Of a stretch of DNA of 64,000 bases, positions 43,508-54,344 are shown in pieces (position 1 is the first letter of the stretch; each line of letters starts with the position of its first letter). The position numbers were made by a program, and so were the translations under genes. This stretch comes from Mesorhabditis belari (Eukaryota; Nematoda; Chromadorea; Rhabditida; Rhabditidae): positions 62,001 to 126,000 of the forward strand of contig CAUEEP010000100.1 of assembly GCA_958450365.1 (NCBI GenBank). Reading direction: 5' to 3'. The notes below the pieces were generated by a model. It saw only the letters and a program-made list of their open reading frames with translations. It did no database searches and was not told where the DNA came from.

Positions 43508-43553
43508 AACTCCCTTTAAAGTTTGGCGCCGACTCATTCTCCCCAACCCAATA
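43508..43553. mobile_element. Right end of a mariner-like MITE fused to the BEL/Pao remnant
   Basis: The last 46 bases match the right end of the MITEs at 8028-8551 and 63248-63767, including the inverted repeat and trailing TA. The left part is replaced by retrotransposon sequence. Confidence 0.85.
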
Positions 43554-43740
43554 AAAGTCTATTCTAAAAAGGGAAAGCACAAAAAGCTCAAAATATGGCA
43601 GAAAAGATCACCAATAACTTTCGGAGAGAAGAGAATAATGAAAATTTCAGCTTTCAGGAGATCAAGAGAGTTAATAATAATAGATGATAAGCCGCTGCAC
43701 CTATAATTATGCGCCACCCTGTAGATTATCCATTTTCTAG

Positions 43741-43858
43741 ATGGGAACAACGTCGTCATTCACTCGGCCGAGAACGACGACAGAAATCATCGGTTTTCCT
43801 CGAGACCGACAGTCATTCAGCTGCCGAAATCGAGCATTCGTCGACCAGTAATGATTAG
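43741..43858 (+). pseudogene. Duplicate of the last alternative dgk-1 exon (unit C)
   Basis: Same length (118 nt), same acceptor context (CCATTTTCTAG) and same open frame as 31386-31503, with one visible coding change (Glu to Asp) and the stop preserved. No copies of the two preceding exons are nearby, so it is an orphan exon, though still spliceable in principle. Confidence 0.8.
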
Positions 43859-45049
43859 AGTTGATGCTACAAAACCGTTCCCTGACACCAATTTTCTTAA
43901 GTCAGTAAAGCCAAAGTTAAAGCAAACGGTTGGCTTTGGGCCAACTCAAATTCAGTTTTAAATTCCGCTTTGACCAAGAAAAAGCAAAAGACAAGGATGA
44001 CTTTCGGCTTCTGGAACAACCCTGTTTTAGCTCTCATCTAAACCGTTTTCTAAACCGTTTCCTAAACCTTTTCCTAAACCGTTTCCTAAAGCGTATCCCC
44101 TTTCCCCTTTTGTCACGACTCTAGTCTACTTTCTGTGTAATTTCTAAGCTTTCAGAACACAAGCAAACCTTTGAATACAATTTATGAAAGATTTACGCCA
44201 GATTTAAAACATATTTCCGATACATTTTTAGCCAAATATCTCGGGAAAACTCACAAAAATCTCAAGAGAAAGAGGGACAAAAAAAAGTCCAAAAAAAGCG
44301 GCTTATATTGCCGAAAAACTAGGCCAGGTTACGGTAGCTTATCCACAGTTTAGCTTAAATTGAATAGATTTTTGTCGTCGTCTACCGTAATCTTGTCTCT
44401 ATATTTATCCAAACTATTCACTTTTTGTATCTTTCGATATCCCTGTGAACAACTCGCAGAATACGACCATAAAAGTGGATAAATTGAATAAAAAAATGAG
44501 ACAAGATTACGGTACAAAGAGAAAGAAGGCACGGTTTAGAAAAAAATTTGCAAATATCCAATTTTTCTTCTTACCCTTTCACGATCTGAAAACCAAAACC
44601 CCAATTTTCACTCATTTTAATCATTAATAATAAGTTTCCGGATTCATCTAAAAGCTTAGTACAATCAAACTCGAGTTCCAATTGCCAGACTCACAAGGGA
44701 AGGTCAACTGGATAGGCTGGTCAAATCACATGAGCCATAGAATTCGGGAGCGGGGGCGAGTTCTTGACCATTTTGCAGCCCGATTTTAGATAGGTTTTTG
44801 TTAACAACTTTTGATGGAAGACATAGTTTCTAAAAGTTGACGTTCTAAGCTATCTAAATCTTCTTAAAACTTTCTGATCTGACAACTTTAAGGTGGTTAA
44901 AAATGAGCTGCAAATTGGCCAAAAACTAGCCCCCCGTTAACCGTAAAGCACCCCCTGTTGGTGACAATCCAACCCATCACCTTCGGAGTCGCTCATTGCT
45001 GACATTAAAAAATATCATTCCGACTTTCGTTTCCAGAAGAAATTTGTAA
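43859..45049. other. Duplicated non-coding spacer, unit C
   Basis: Copy of 31504-33027 with a deletion corresponding to about 32170-32600; includes the palindromic MITE at 44382-44514. No gene seen. Confidence 0.7.
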
Positions 45050-45638
45050 AAAAGTAAATCCCATCACCACGTCCTTTCAACGAGATCTTGCAATTGTTGA
45101 TCCTGTTTTGGATTAGGTTCATCGGAGAGCTATAATTCTCATCATCTTTTTTCCATTGATACCAAATGAGATCCAAGTGAAATCAACTAACGATGCTTCC
45201 CTTGAATATCAACAAGTATTTGCAAAGAGCCTCATAGTCTTTGACGGGTCGGATCTCCTGAACCGAAGCTAAGCATTCGAGCATTCCCGAGATCATTTTC
45301 GTTTTCTTATCCGTGAGCGAATAGTCTACATGCAGGATCAGAAAAGTTCGAACAGTGACGAATCTTTTTGACGAGGGGATTTCAAAACGGAGATCAAACA
45401 TCCGCGACAATTTCGTCTCAACAACATAGCCTGGACGAAAGATGATCGAATCGACGTGTTCTCCGACCACCATTCATGGCCAATTGATGAGAATCGATCG
45501 AAATTTCACCTTGTTCTTCATCAATTCGATGACGTCCTTTAGATCCATTCGTTCAAAGATTTCCAACTTCAAATCATAACAAAGCTTGTCCATTGGGGAG
45601 TTGCGAAGATTCGGTAGTGGGAGCGGAAGTTTCACCAT
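45050..45638 (-). pseudogene. F-box pseudogene, unit C
   Basis: Duplicate of 33028-33545, longer in the middle. Starts at 45638; F-box present; the same TGA in place of Trp in the RPW-equivalent motif. An open stretch (45183-45473) follows it, then the frame closes without the conserved C-terminus. Confidence 0.8.
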
Positions 45639-45960
45639 TCTACCTGAAAATTTAAAGATTAGTTCGATTGGGGAAATTTTGTTGCTAAAGTAGTTGAATT
45701 TATATCTAAATCAATCGATAACTAGAATTTATCCAACTATTTTACTTTGACAACAAAATTTTGTTCTCTATAAAAATATATATATAGGTGAAAGAGCTAA
45801 ACAAAATTCTCAATGGTTCATTTGGCCACGAATCGAATTAAAACGCTTTCAAAGCAAAAAAAATTTATAATATCCAAACGAAACTTCGGAAAAACAACAA
45901 GAGAAACAAAAATTAACAAAAAAATCTAATCAGAGTGGCAAATAATTTTTGTAATTTGTT

Positions 45961-47040
45961 TTAGGCAAGTAATTTTTTCCTTCTTTTTTTCCTTTTTGGC
46001 TCCTGCTCAGCGGGCACGTATTTGGCAAAGAACTGCAGAGGTGCACAAAACTTCTGACCCATATATCTACAGTTCAACGTCGAAATGACGTAGATACAAT
46101 CGCGTTCATCGTCTATCTTCTGCTTGTAGACGTCGTGAGAATGCTCGTACATATTTTGAAAGTCTGAGATCGGATACTTTCTGCACATTTCGACCATCAA
46201 TTGTCGAGTTTCCCTGATTGAGCTCAACTCTCCAATTTGTTGCAGTCCGGAAGTTGCAGAGAGGAAATTGTCGAGCTGGTTGTTTGGCGTGAATGTGAGC
46301 AAGATTGCAGGGTATTGATTTCGACTCGGTATCCCCCTGCTGGCTATCCAACCGGCTACGAGATCCGCTGACTTCTGGATAGGATCACGTTCCTCGGCAA
46401 CATTAAACGCAATTATCTCGAAGTTCATTTTCAGAAGAACCTGTCGAAGGAAGTAGAATTCGCTTCCACGTCCGTTCATTAAAATCTGCTTGCAATTGTC
46501 AAGATGACTTTCGAAAAGATTCGTCAGATAGCGTCTATTTTCATTGTCAATATTCCACGTGAGATCCAAAAAGATTCGCTCGGTCACCTTTCCTTTGAAG
46601 ATTGCAAAAAACTCGCCCATCGCTGAACGGTCTAACATCGTTTCGACTTCCCCAAGAGAAACCAAGTTTCCGAGAACTTCCAATGCTGTCTCTTTTTCGG
46701 TATTACTCTCGATCTTGCTGTCTGCTCGGATAAGCTGAATGCAGCTTGTGATTCTCTTCAAGAGAACTGATTCGCAAGAGAGATCGATGAAAATCGAAGA
46801 GTTTCGGTGTTTCTTGATCTCGACACTGTGCATTGAGCGGAAAATAATCGAATGTACATGTTCTCCAAAAATAGTCCATGGTCGATCGATGAGAATCGCG
46901 CGGAATTTCTTGTTGCTCTTCATCAATTCAATGATGTCCTTCGGATCCATCTGTTCCAGGATTTCCAGTTTTAAATCGTAACAAAGCTTGTCCATTGGAA
47001 AGCTAAGAAGATTCGGCATTGGGAATGGGAGCTTCGCCAT
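45961..47040 (-). CDS. F-box protein, 359 aa, unit C
   Basis: Third full-length paralogue. F-box at about 12-50 (SFPMDKLCYDLKLEILEQMD), [49 protein letters not shown]. It has a longer, very basic C-terminus (KRKKRRKKLLA) than the other two, which end KRME. Single exon; start at the ATG after TTTTCAGGTCGA. Presumed SCF substrate adaptor. Confidence 0.85.
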   Translation of the reverse strand: MAKLPFPMPNLLSFPMDKLCYDLKLEILEQMDPKDIIELMKSNKKFRAILIDRPWTIFGEHVHSIIFRSMHSVEIKKHRNSSIFIDLSCESVLLKRITSCIQLIRADSKIESNTEKETALEVLGNLVSLGEVETMLDRSAMGEFFAIFKGKVTERIFLDLTWNIDNENRRYLTNLFESHLDNCKQILMNGRGSEFYFLRQVLLKMNFEIIAFNVAEERDPIQKSADLVAGWIASRGIPSRNQYPAILLTFTPNNQLDNFLSATSGLQQIGELSSIRETRQLMVEMCRKYPISDFQNMYEHSHDVYKQKIDDERDCIYVISTLNCRYMGQKFCAPLQFFAKYVPAEQEPKRKKRRKKLLA

Positions 47041-47276
47041 TCGACCTGAAAATTGAAAGATTAGTTCGATCAAAACGAACACAAATAACAAAGAGCATTA
47101 ACAAATATCCTTTACTCCGTTGATATAATATTTTTGCCAATACAAGTCTCAACGCAAACATAAAAAACCTTTCGGAATTTTTCATCCTCTCAAAATTAAT
47201 TGATCACTTTTGCAAAATTTATTTGGACCAAATACGTAAATGCTGTCATAACAGTAATCTGAAAAATACAAAGTAT

Positions 47277-47692
47277 TCAATGCATCAACAAATAAGGTTG
47301 GATAAATTTTCCTTGAATTGATGAAACATATTCGGCGAAGAAAAAGTAACCATTCACAACATAAATACAGTCACGATCCCCGTCGATTCTTTTCCAATAG
47401 CAATGAATTGGACCATCAAGAGCAAGATCACCAACACAACACACAACCCTGTGCTTTCTCAGCATTTCCATCATTGTATCCCTGATGAAAGTCTTGTTTC
47501 ATTCGTGGACATGACGAATTTCAGGAAAGTTCTTGATCCAATTGTTAATTTCAACTGTCTCCGGCCAATGCACGAAACAAGTGGCACATCTTTTGGGTCC
47601 AATTCAACGATTACTTCGAGAACCAGATCGTAGTAGAGTTTTCCCATCGGGTAGTTGAGAATATTGGGCATCTCGAATGAAAACTCGGCCAC
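47277..47692 (-). pseudogene. F-box subtype-2 fragment, unit C, start codon lost
   Basis: Same deleted architecture as 35192-35581. The expected ATG is GTG here (47692-47690). Ends with CYWKRIDGDRDCIYVV and FFFAEYVSS. Confidence 0.75.
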
Positions 47693-49414
47693 TCTTCCTG
47701 AAAATTGAAAGATTAGAAAAGAACAATCAGTAAATATATGGCAGAAAAGTTGCCTACAGAACAAAAACAATCAAAGAGGTGGGGACAAATGCCGGTTTTT
47801 AGCTAAAGTTTGATAAAATCTTTGATTTCTCTAAAAATTGTGATGATCTTTAGTAATAAACCACAATAATCAAAGCTTTACATCTAAAAGGAGCAAAAAT
47901 TGACTCAAAAGATTTAAATAGTTGCTTTTTAAGCAAAAACGTGTCTCTTCTAACAAGGAATCACTGAAAAAGTTGAAAACAATCAACAACACCACTGAAA
48001 AAAAAACGACAAGGTGGGGACAAATGCCGGTTTTAGCTAAAGTTTGATCAAATCTTTGATTTCTCTAAAACTTGTGATGATCTTTAGTAATAAACAACAA
48101 TAATCAAAGCTTGACATCTCAAAGGAGCTAAAATTGACTCAAAAGATCTCAACAGTCGCTCTTTTTAAGCAAAAATAGCTGATTTGTCATCAAAACAATG
48201 CTTAAAACTAGTAAGATATGCGCTTAAAAAGATATAAAGATATAATCTATTTTAACAAGGAACAACCCTAAAAGCCCAAAATATGGCAGAAAAGACCATC
48301 AATCACTTTCGAGGAGAAGAGAAGAATGGTTTCCCAACAGCAAAATTTCCGTTTTATACCATTGGTACCGTAGCCTTTTCTTTGGTGTCACTATGCCCAA
48401 ACTTTTGAGAGAAATTCTTGCCATAAATCTGGCTGTTTTTTTTTCTACAAAACTACGATTTGGCTTGGATCTCGACTGGACTTCTTCTTTCGTTTTTTGA
48501 ACTTTCAGCCAAAAAAGCAAAATCTTGCTTCTTTCCTGGCTTTTCACGTGGCTCGGCAACGATTTTTAAAAAAATAGCGGCGCAGTAAAAGCTAAGCCGG
48601 ATTTATTTTCTTTCAAACTTGCTTCTGCAAGAGAGTATTGTTTAATTAACTGTCTGTTATGTCTTGCAAGTAAAGTTGAAAGCAAACAATTTTATTTTTC
48701 CGTTTTCTTTTCTTACTAAAGCCATTAGAAAGAGTAGCTGAGTCAACAGTCTAAACATAAATTTCGCAAACGTTTATCCAATAAAGAAATATTATTAAAA
48801 CGAGATGAGAGTTCGAAAATGATACAGCCATAACAAGTGAATCAATCTTTTGACGCAAAAATTGCTTTCTAGACACAGCTACAAGTTTCTGCTTTGAGAA
48901 TTTTCAGTCAAAATATAAATGAGTGTATAAGGCGAACAATTTCTAAGCTTATTCGAAGTTTGCTTATTCGAATTAAGCCTTTTTATTTTCTTTTTAATTC
49001 ACAATTGAAAGAGTATGGTAGATTTTAGGTTTGTTTTTTGTGCTTCAATGTAAAATCAGGCTTTGCTTTCTCGTGACATTGGCTTGCCGTGACAACCAGG
49101 CTTTACTACAAAAAACGATAATTGACTTGCGCCAAAGAGGATTCATTTAGTCTCTTCTGAAGCACAAACAGCTCCCAAATAATCAGAATTGTTATAAACC
49201 AAAATTCTAGGCCAAACGAAACCTAGACTTGTTTTAGTGGTGTACTTTTTGCTTCAATGTAAAAACACCCTTTCTAGCGCACTCGATTCTCGATTTTCCA
49301 GTGAGACTGAAGAACTGAGTGCACCAGAAGGGATGTGTTCACAAAGTAAAGCCAAGCAATGATCGCTCAACATGGCCATTCCTGACAATTCCTGACTCCA
49401 AATGATCCCAATTT

Positions 49415-50364
49415 GAAGTTCGGAATTGCTTCGAGCCTATGTGGATCTTATAGAATCAACTATGCTGATCCTGAATCTGTAAAAACTAACTCCAAACACC
49501 CACGCAATAGCAAGAAATCTAGCATAGAAGATTTCCTTAAATTTCGGACTTTTCATGGGACCGCCACAAAGATATAATGGCTTTGGTGGTCTCGCTCAAC
49601 GGCCTCAGTGCTCTAGTGGATAGTGTGCTAGCTTGCCGAGCTCGTTTAAGTTTTTTTGGCTTTGGTTCGAATCTTCCCCTGGCCAATTCTCTTTTTCTGA
49701 TGTCTTTTCATTAAATATTTATGTTTTAGGCACTCTTTTACTACTTTTAACGATGTTCCTAAAGCGGTAAACTAGTTCAACAAGTGTATCACTTTTCATA
49801 TCGTTTTTTGAACCTCTTCAAGCCACCTCAACTCACTTCAGACGAAAGCGTTGTGCAAAATTTAGCTCCTCATACATATTTGCATTTGGTGCCAAAAAAG
49901 AGCAATTTTAGACATTAGACACACCAAACTCAAACACTTTACCGAATTCTGTCCGTTTCGGTGTGACCTCAAAGGACTCAAAGCTCAAAGTTCCTGGGTA
50001 ACGCCAAAAAATAGCTAGTAAGATAGGGGATTTCGGCTCCGCCCTGTTTAGAATGAAACGCGAGAACGAAACGCGATTTGGTTCGCATTACGGTTTTTGA
50101 TCCCCAACTTTTCCCCCAACAAAAAAGAAACTTCATACGTTCAGCAGGCTAGCACACTATCCACTTGACCACCGGGGCCGTTCAGACATACCACCAAAGC
50201 CGTTATATCTTTGTGGCAGTCCCATGAAAAGTCCGAAATTTATGGGAATTTCCATGCGAGCTTTCTTATTATTGCTTGGGTTTCTGGAGGTAATTTTTAC
50301 AGACTTAGAATCAGCATAGCCGATTCTATAAGAGCCACATAGGCTCGAAGCGATTCCGAACTTC
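49415..50364. mobile_element. Inverted repeat of about 950 bp carrying tRNA-like sequences
   Basis: GAAGTTCGGAATTGCTTCGA at the left is inverted at the right end. Further paired blocks are CCTATGTGGATCTTATAGA, CTTTTCATGGGACCGCCACA and AAAGATATAATGGCTTTGGT. Each arm ends internally in a tRNA-like piece with GTGGATAGTGTGCTAGC (49598-49685 plus; 50148-50185 minus). Confidence 0.75.
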
Positions 50365-50826
50365 CAGCTGGTGTCATTCCTTTGTGAGCGTTTTTTGACT
50401 TGAATTTATTGCGTAAATGAACCGCTCAAAGTTAACATCGAAATTGTGTTCAATTTCGTAGCTGTTTTATTCGTAAAATTACCCCATTTTTTCCTAAATA
50501 TTCATTTTCCATTTTTTCACCCAGCACCAGTCCAATCTCATTTCTTTTGCTGTGAATTTCCTCTGCTTTCCCCCGGAAATTATTAGCGATGAGAAAAGTG
50601 AGGGTGGATTTTAAACGAAAATGCGAAATCACTATACTTTTTGAGAGGAAATCTAGAATCAACGGATATTGGCAATCATTTGAGATCACTGAGTCACGTC
50701 AGGGAAATGTGGGGGAAAGAGGAAGAGGACTTTTTCTTGATTTTTGTCTACGTTTAAGTTTTACCTTAAAAACTAGCTTTTGAAATCATCTTTGTTTTTA
50801 GGGATAATTGAAGCCGCATGGCCTAA

Positions 50827-51155
50827 CACAGCAAATTTAAGGCTTATGCTTAGGCTTAGGCTTAGGCTTGGACTTAGTGCGAAGGCTAGCGGTTAGCGCC
50901 TCGCACTAAGTCTATTTGGGTTTGGACTGAACCCCCATTTTCTGTTAGGCTTAGGCTTAGTCTTCAGTATTGAGTTTATTTTTGAAACCTCATGGCCTAA
51001 GCCATGAGCCTAAGCCTAACGGAAAATGGGGGTTCAGCCCAAACCCAAATAGACCTAGTGCGAGGCGCTCGCCGTTAGCCTTCGCACTAAGTCCAAGCCT
51101 AAGCCTAAGTCCAAGCCTAAGCCTAAGCCTAAGTCCAAGCCTTAAATTTACTGTG
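50827..51155. repeat. Palindrome containing interstitial TTAGGC telomere-type repeats
   Basis: CACAGCAAATTTAAGGCTT is inverted against AAGCCTTAAATTTACTGTG. Both arms carry short runs of TTAGGC (GCCTAA on the right) mixed with TTGGAC variants, and a unique stretch including TAGTGCGA and AACCCCCATTTTC. Another TTAGGCTTAGGCTTAG lies at the inner end of the left arm. Confidence 0.85.
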
Positions 51156-51414
51156 TCAAAAAAGAGCCAAAATCTAACGAAATGTTAGTACTGGTTTCAA
51201 GAAAACGCATAAGAGACAAGTGATCGTAAAGCCCATAAAACTTTTTGTTCAATTTTAAATGTTTAATCGATCCTTTTCTCTAGACAAATTTATAGAGCTT
51301 TAAAGCTGACTCATTACTTTCATTGAAAAAGTCCCCTTTAATAGGCTAGAACGAGATATTGTTTTGCTAAAAAACCCAGAGCCAGAGCTACATTTTTTTT
51401 CTAAGAAAGTACCA

Positions 51415-51480
51415 GTTTTTTGTCCAGTTTTTTGTCCAGTTTTCTGTTCAAGTTTTTGTTCAATTTTTTGTCCAATCTTT
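51415..51480. repeat. TTTTTTGTCCAGTTTT short tandem repeat
   Basis: About five copies of a 12-base TTTTTTGTCCAG-like unit. Confidence 0.7.
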
Positions 51481-52035
51481 TTCCTCTCCAAGCATTTTTG
51501 TCTTCATAGGTACAAAATACAAAAAAAAAACTCGAAAAACTTGAGTTCAATTCTCTTTTTTTTTCGACTCCAAATCTCCATCTAAGCGGGGGTGGAGGGG
51601 GAATAAAAAAGCAAAAGAAAAATTGATTTCAAAAAACAATTGCGCAACAAATATTCTGCTTATAGATTTCCGAAAGGAAATTGAGATTTTCAAGGGAAAA
51701 TTGGGCTTTTTCAACAAAAATTGGCTCTTATGAGATGTGCAAATGAATGACAAGTTTTGGGTACGGTATTTTCATTGCTTTTTTTTTTTGGTGTTTATAA
51801 ATGGATTACGGTGGCTTTAAGCTAATTTTTAGATGAAATAAACCTTCTGGGGAAATGAGAGGGCAAAAAGAAACTACCGTAAATACTTTAATAGTACCCC
51901 AGCCCCCTCGTACAGTCGCGTAGTCGCAAAATTTTTTTAGTATTTCTTTTTTTTTTTTTCAAAGCGCCCGTACTTTCAAAAAATACGTCTTTGGTATCAA
52001 AAAAATAGCTGAAATTCAGGGCTATTTTTTGATTC

Positions 52036-52368
52036 CTAAGCGCGCATTGTAAGACAAACCAGTGTCGAGAAAAACCCGTTCAAAGCTAGAGTCATTTTAA
52101 ACAATTTTCTACAATGGATTCTGTCTTTCTGATCATTTATGTGCTTTGTGCTTTGAAAATTTCGTAAACAAATCCCTTCTGGCGCACTGTAAGCTTTTTG
52201 AATGCTTGGGATGGTCGGCAAGCGGATTTGTCGAGCAGTGTTGTCGAGCTTGGGGTTTTCTTTTGATTTGAGCAATGCATCCATTCTTGACTGAATAGCT
52301 GAATAGTCGGATAGGTCAATGACTATTGGGTATTGGATGTTTGAAAGCGAAACGAAATGAGTGCTCAT
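52036..52368 (-). CDS. Hypothetical 110-aa open frame
   Basis: Uninterrupted frame of 110 codons from ATG, with a less biased composition than the repeat-driven frames nearby (SDYSAIQSRMDALLKSKE). No family recognised. There is no acceptor right before the ATG and no neighbour to link to. It may be chance or a gene relic. Confidence 0.2.
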   Translation of the reverse strand: MSTHFVSLSNIQYPIVIDLSDYSAIQSRMDALLKSKENPKLDNTARQIRLPTIPSIQKAYSAPEGICLRNFQSTKHINDQKDRIHCRKLFKMTLALNGFFSTLVCLTMRA

Positions 52369-52636
52369 AGCCCAGCAGTCAATACTGCTAAATATTGCCT
52401 TTACCAGAAAGTCTTAGGAATCAATTTTTTTGAAAAATGAACGAGCACTCATTTCTATCAGTTTCTCCAGAAAGTCTTTTCCATCTTTTTAAAATTTTTG
52501 TTTATAAATGAGCGTTTAAAATGAATAATTAGCCGATCAATGTCTAGTTTGCTTTAAAAAAGATTGACTATTACATTTAGCTCATTTTTAGGCAATTCAA
52601 GACTTTTCATAGGTTGCCCTCCATTACCTTAAAGAT

Positions 52637-53056
52637 CCTACTGCTTCATCCCATCATCCTACTTCATCCCATCATCCTACTGCTTCATCCCATCATCCTA
52701 CTTCATCCCATCATCCTACAGCTTCATCCCATCATCCTACTGCTTCATCCCATCATCCTACTGCTTCATCCCATCATCCTACTTCATCCCATCATCCTAC
52801 TGCTTCATCCCATCATCCTACAGCTTCATCCCATCATCCTACAGCTTCATCCCATCATCCTACTGCTTCATCCCATCATCCTACTTCATCCCATCATCCT
52901 ACAGCTTCATCCCATCATCCTACTGCTTCATCCCATCATCCTACCGCCTCATCCCATCATCCTACTGCTTCATCCCATCATCCTACTTCATCCCATCATC
53001 CTACTGCTTCATCCCATCATCCTACCGCTTCATCCCATCATCCTACTGCTTCATCC
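52637..53056. repeat. CCCATCATCCTACTGCTTCAT minisatellite
   Basis: About 22 units alternating between 21 bp and an 18-bp variant (CCCATCATCCTACTTCAT). Both lengths are multiples of three, which keeps a long Leu/His/Pro/Ile frame open; this is not evidence of coding. Confidence 0.92.
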
Positions 53057-53937
53057 AAGACACCTCCACACATCTTTTCTAAATTCTAAGTTCTCTCTTT
53101 CCATTCTTGAAAATCTTTTCTATTTGTACTCTTGTAATTCTGCAAATCCATCTAAATCGGCTACAAATTCTCGCGTTTTCCTTTCAAAAATTCAAAAATT
53201 TCGTTTCCAGAGAAAAAACTCAAATTTCCATGGGATTACTGTAGTTTTTGTAGTCGAATTTTGGAAAAAACTGTGGGAAAATTCAAAACGAATCATTTGG
53301 AAATGTGAGAAATTCGAAATACTCATACTTCTTTCCTTTTGTAGTTAGCGCAAAAAAGAAGATATTCAGCTCTAAATTTGCATTGAGGTTTCCAGGGTCG
53401 GGAAATCGATTCGAGTTGTTTATTTTAATGAATAAGTACCAAGCACAAAAATAATAAGTACAAAAATAAGTATCAAATGAAATGTGGACAAAATTGAACC
53501 CAAAAAAAGTCCAATTCGTTTGAATTGGGCTACATAATCTCAAAAAAAAAACCAAGGAAAACACTCGAGTCGAATCTCGAGTCAAAAAAGAGTCGAATCG
53601 CATTTCTCTCTCGGTTTAGCAGCTTGTTTAATCAAAAACCCTCAAAAAATGAAGTTTTTGTGTTCTCTCTGCGTTCAAAAATTATTCAAAGACAAATTGT
53701 TCAGACAAATTCTGTTCTTCTGACAAGTTCTGACAAATTTATAGCAAGAATTTAGGCATAATGACGCTGAAGAAACGCGAAATTATCAAAATCCAATTCT
53801 CATACTCTTGTCGGATCTTTGCTTTGAACGGTGCATTCAAAGAAACAGAAGCAGATTGCATATTTTCTCATTCCTCTGGACGAGACACAATCCAAAGGGA
53901 TCTTTTCGAGATCCTCCTTTGTGCTGTCACTTTTGTG

Positions 53938-54344
53938 AACCGCATGGCTGGATACTTCGACAAGCAAATGCATTGAATCGACAGGAGCAATCCTAGATCA
54001 AAAGCGACCACTTGTTTTTGTTAAAGAACTCGAGTCCTTTGAAAGTTCGCTCCAAGAATTCCTTTGTCGTTGTCGAAGCATTTATTTTTCTTTTCTTTCC
54101 AACAAAGCTTCAACATTTCTACAAGATTCAACAAAGATTCGATCATTTTATTACATTTTATCCAACGTTTTCCTCGCTCGGCATCACCAGAAATCTTCTT
54201 TTCGTCGTCAGATCATTTCCATCAGATCGTCCTGTCAGCATTACCGAGATGTTCATTTTGTCGTATCCATGGTTCAGAACACCAACTTCTTTTGCTTCTG
54301 TCAATTCAATGCATTTGCTTGTCGAAGCAGCCAGCCATACGGTC
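53938..54344. repeat. Inverted repeat (44-bp arms, about 315-bp spacer)
   Basis: CTTCGACAAGCAAATGCATT near 53955 is inverted near 54305-54325. Neighbouring direct repeats (AATCCAATTCTCATACT at 53790 and 54517) suggest a rearranged local duplication. Confidence 0.65.

Noticed and set aside
50827..51155. A true chromosome end
   Set aside because: TTAGGC runs are short, variant-rich and followed by over 12 kb of sequence with a gene.
52614..53348. 244-codon plus-strand open frame of Leu-His-Pro-Ile-Ile repeats
   Set aside because: It is produced by 18- and 21-bp minisatellite units that keep a frame open. No splice or homology support.
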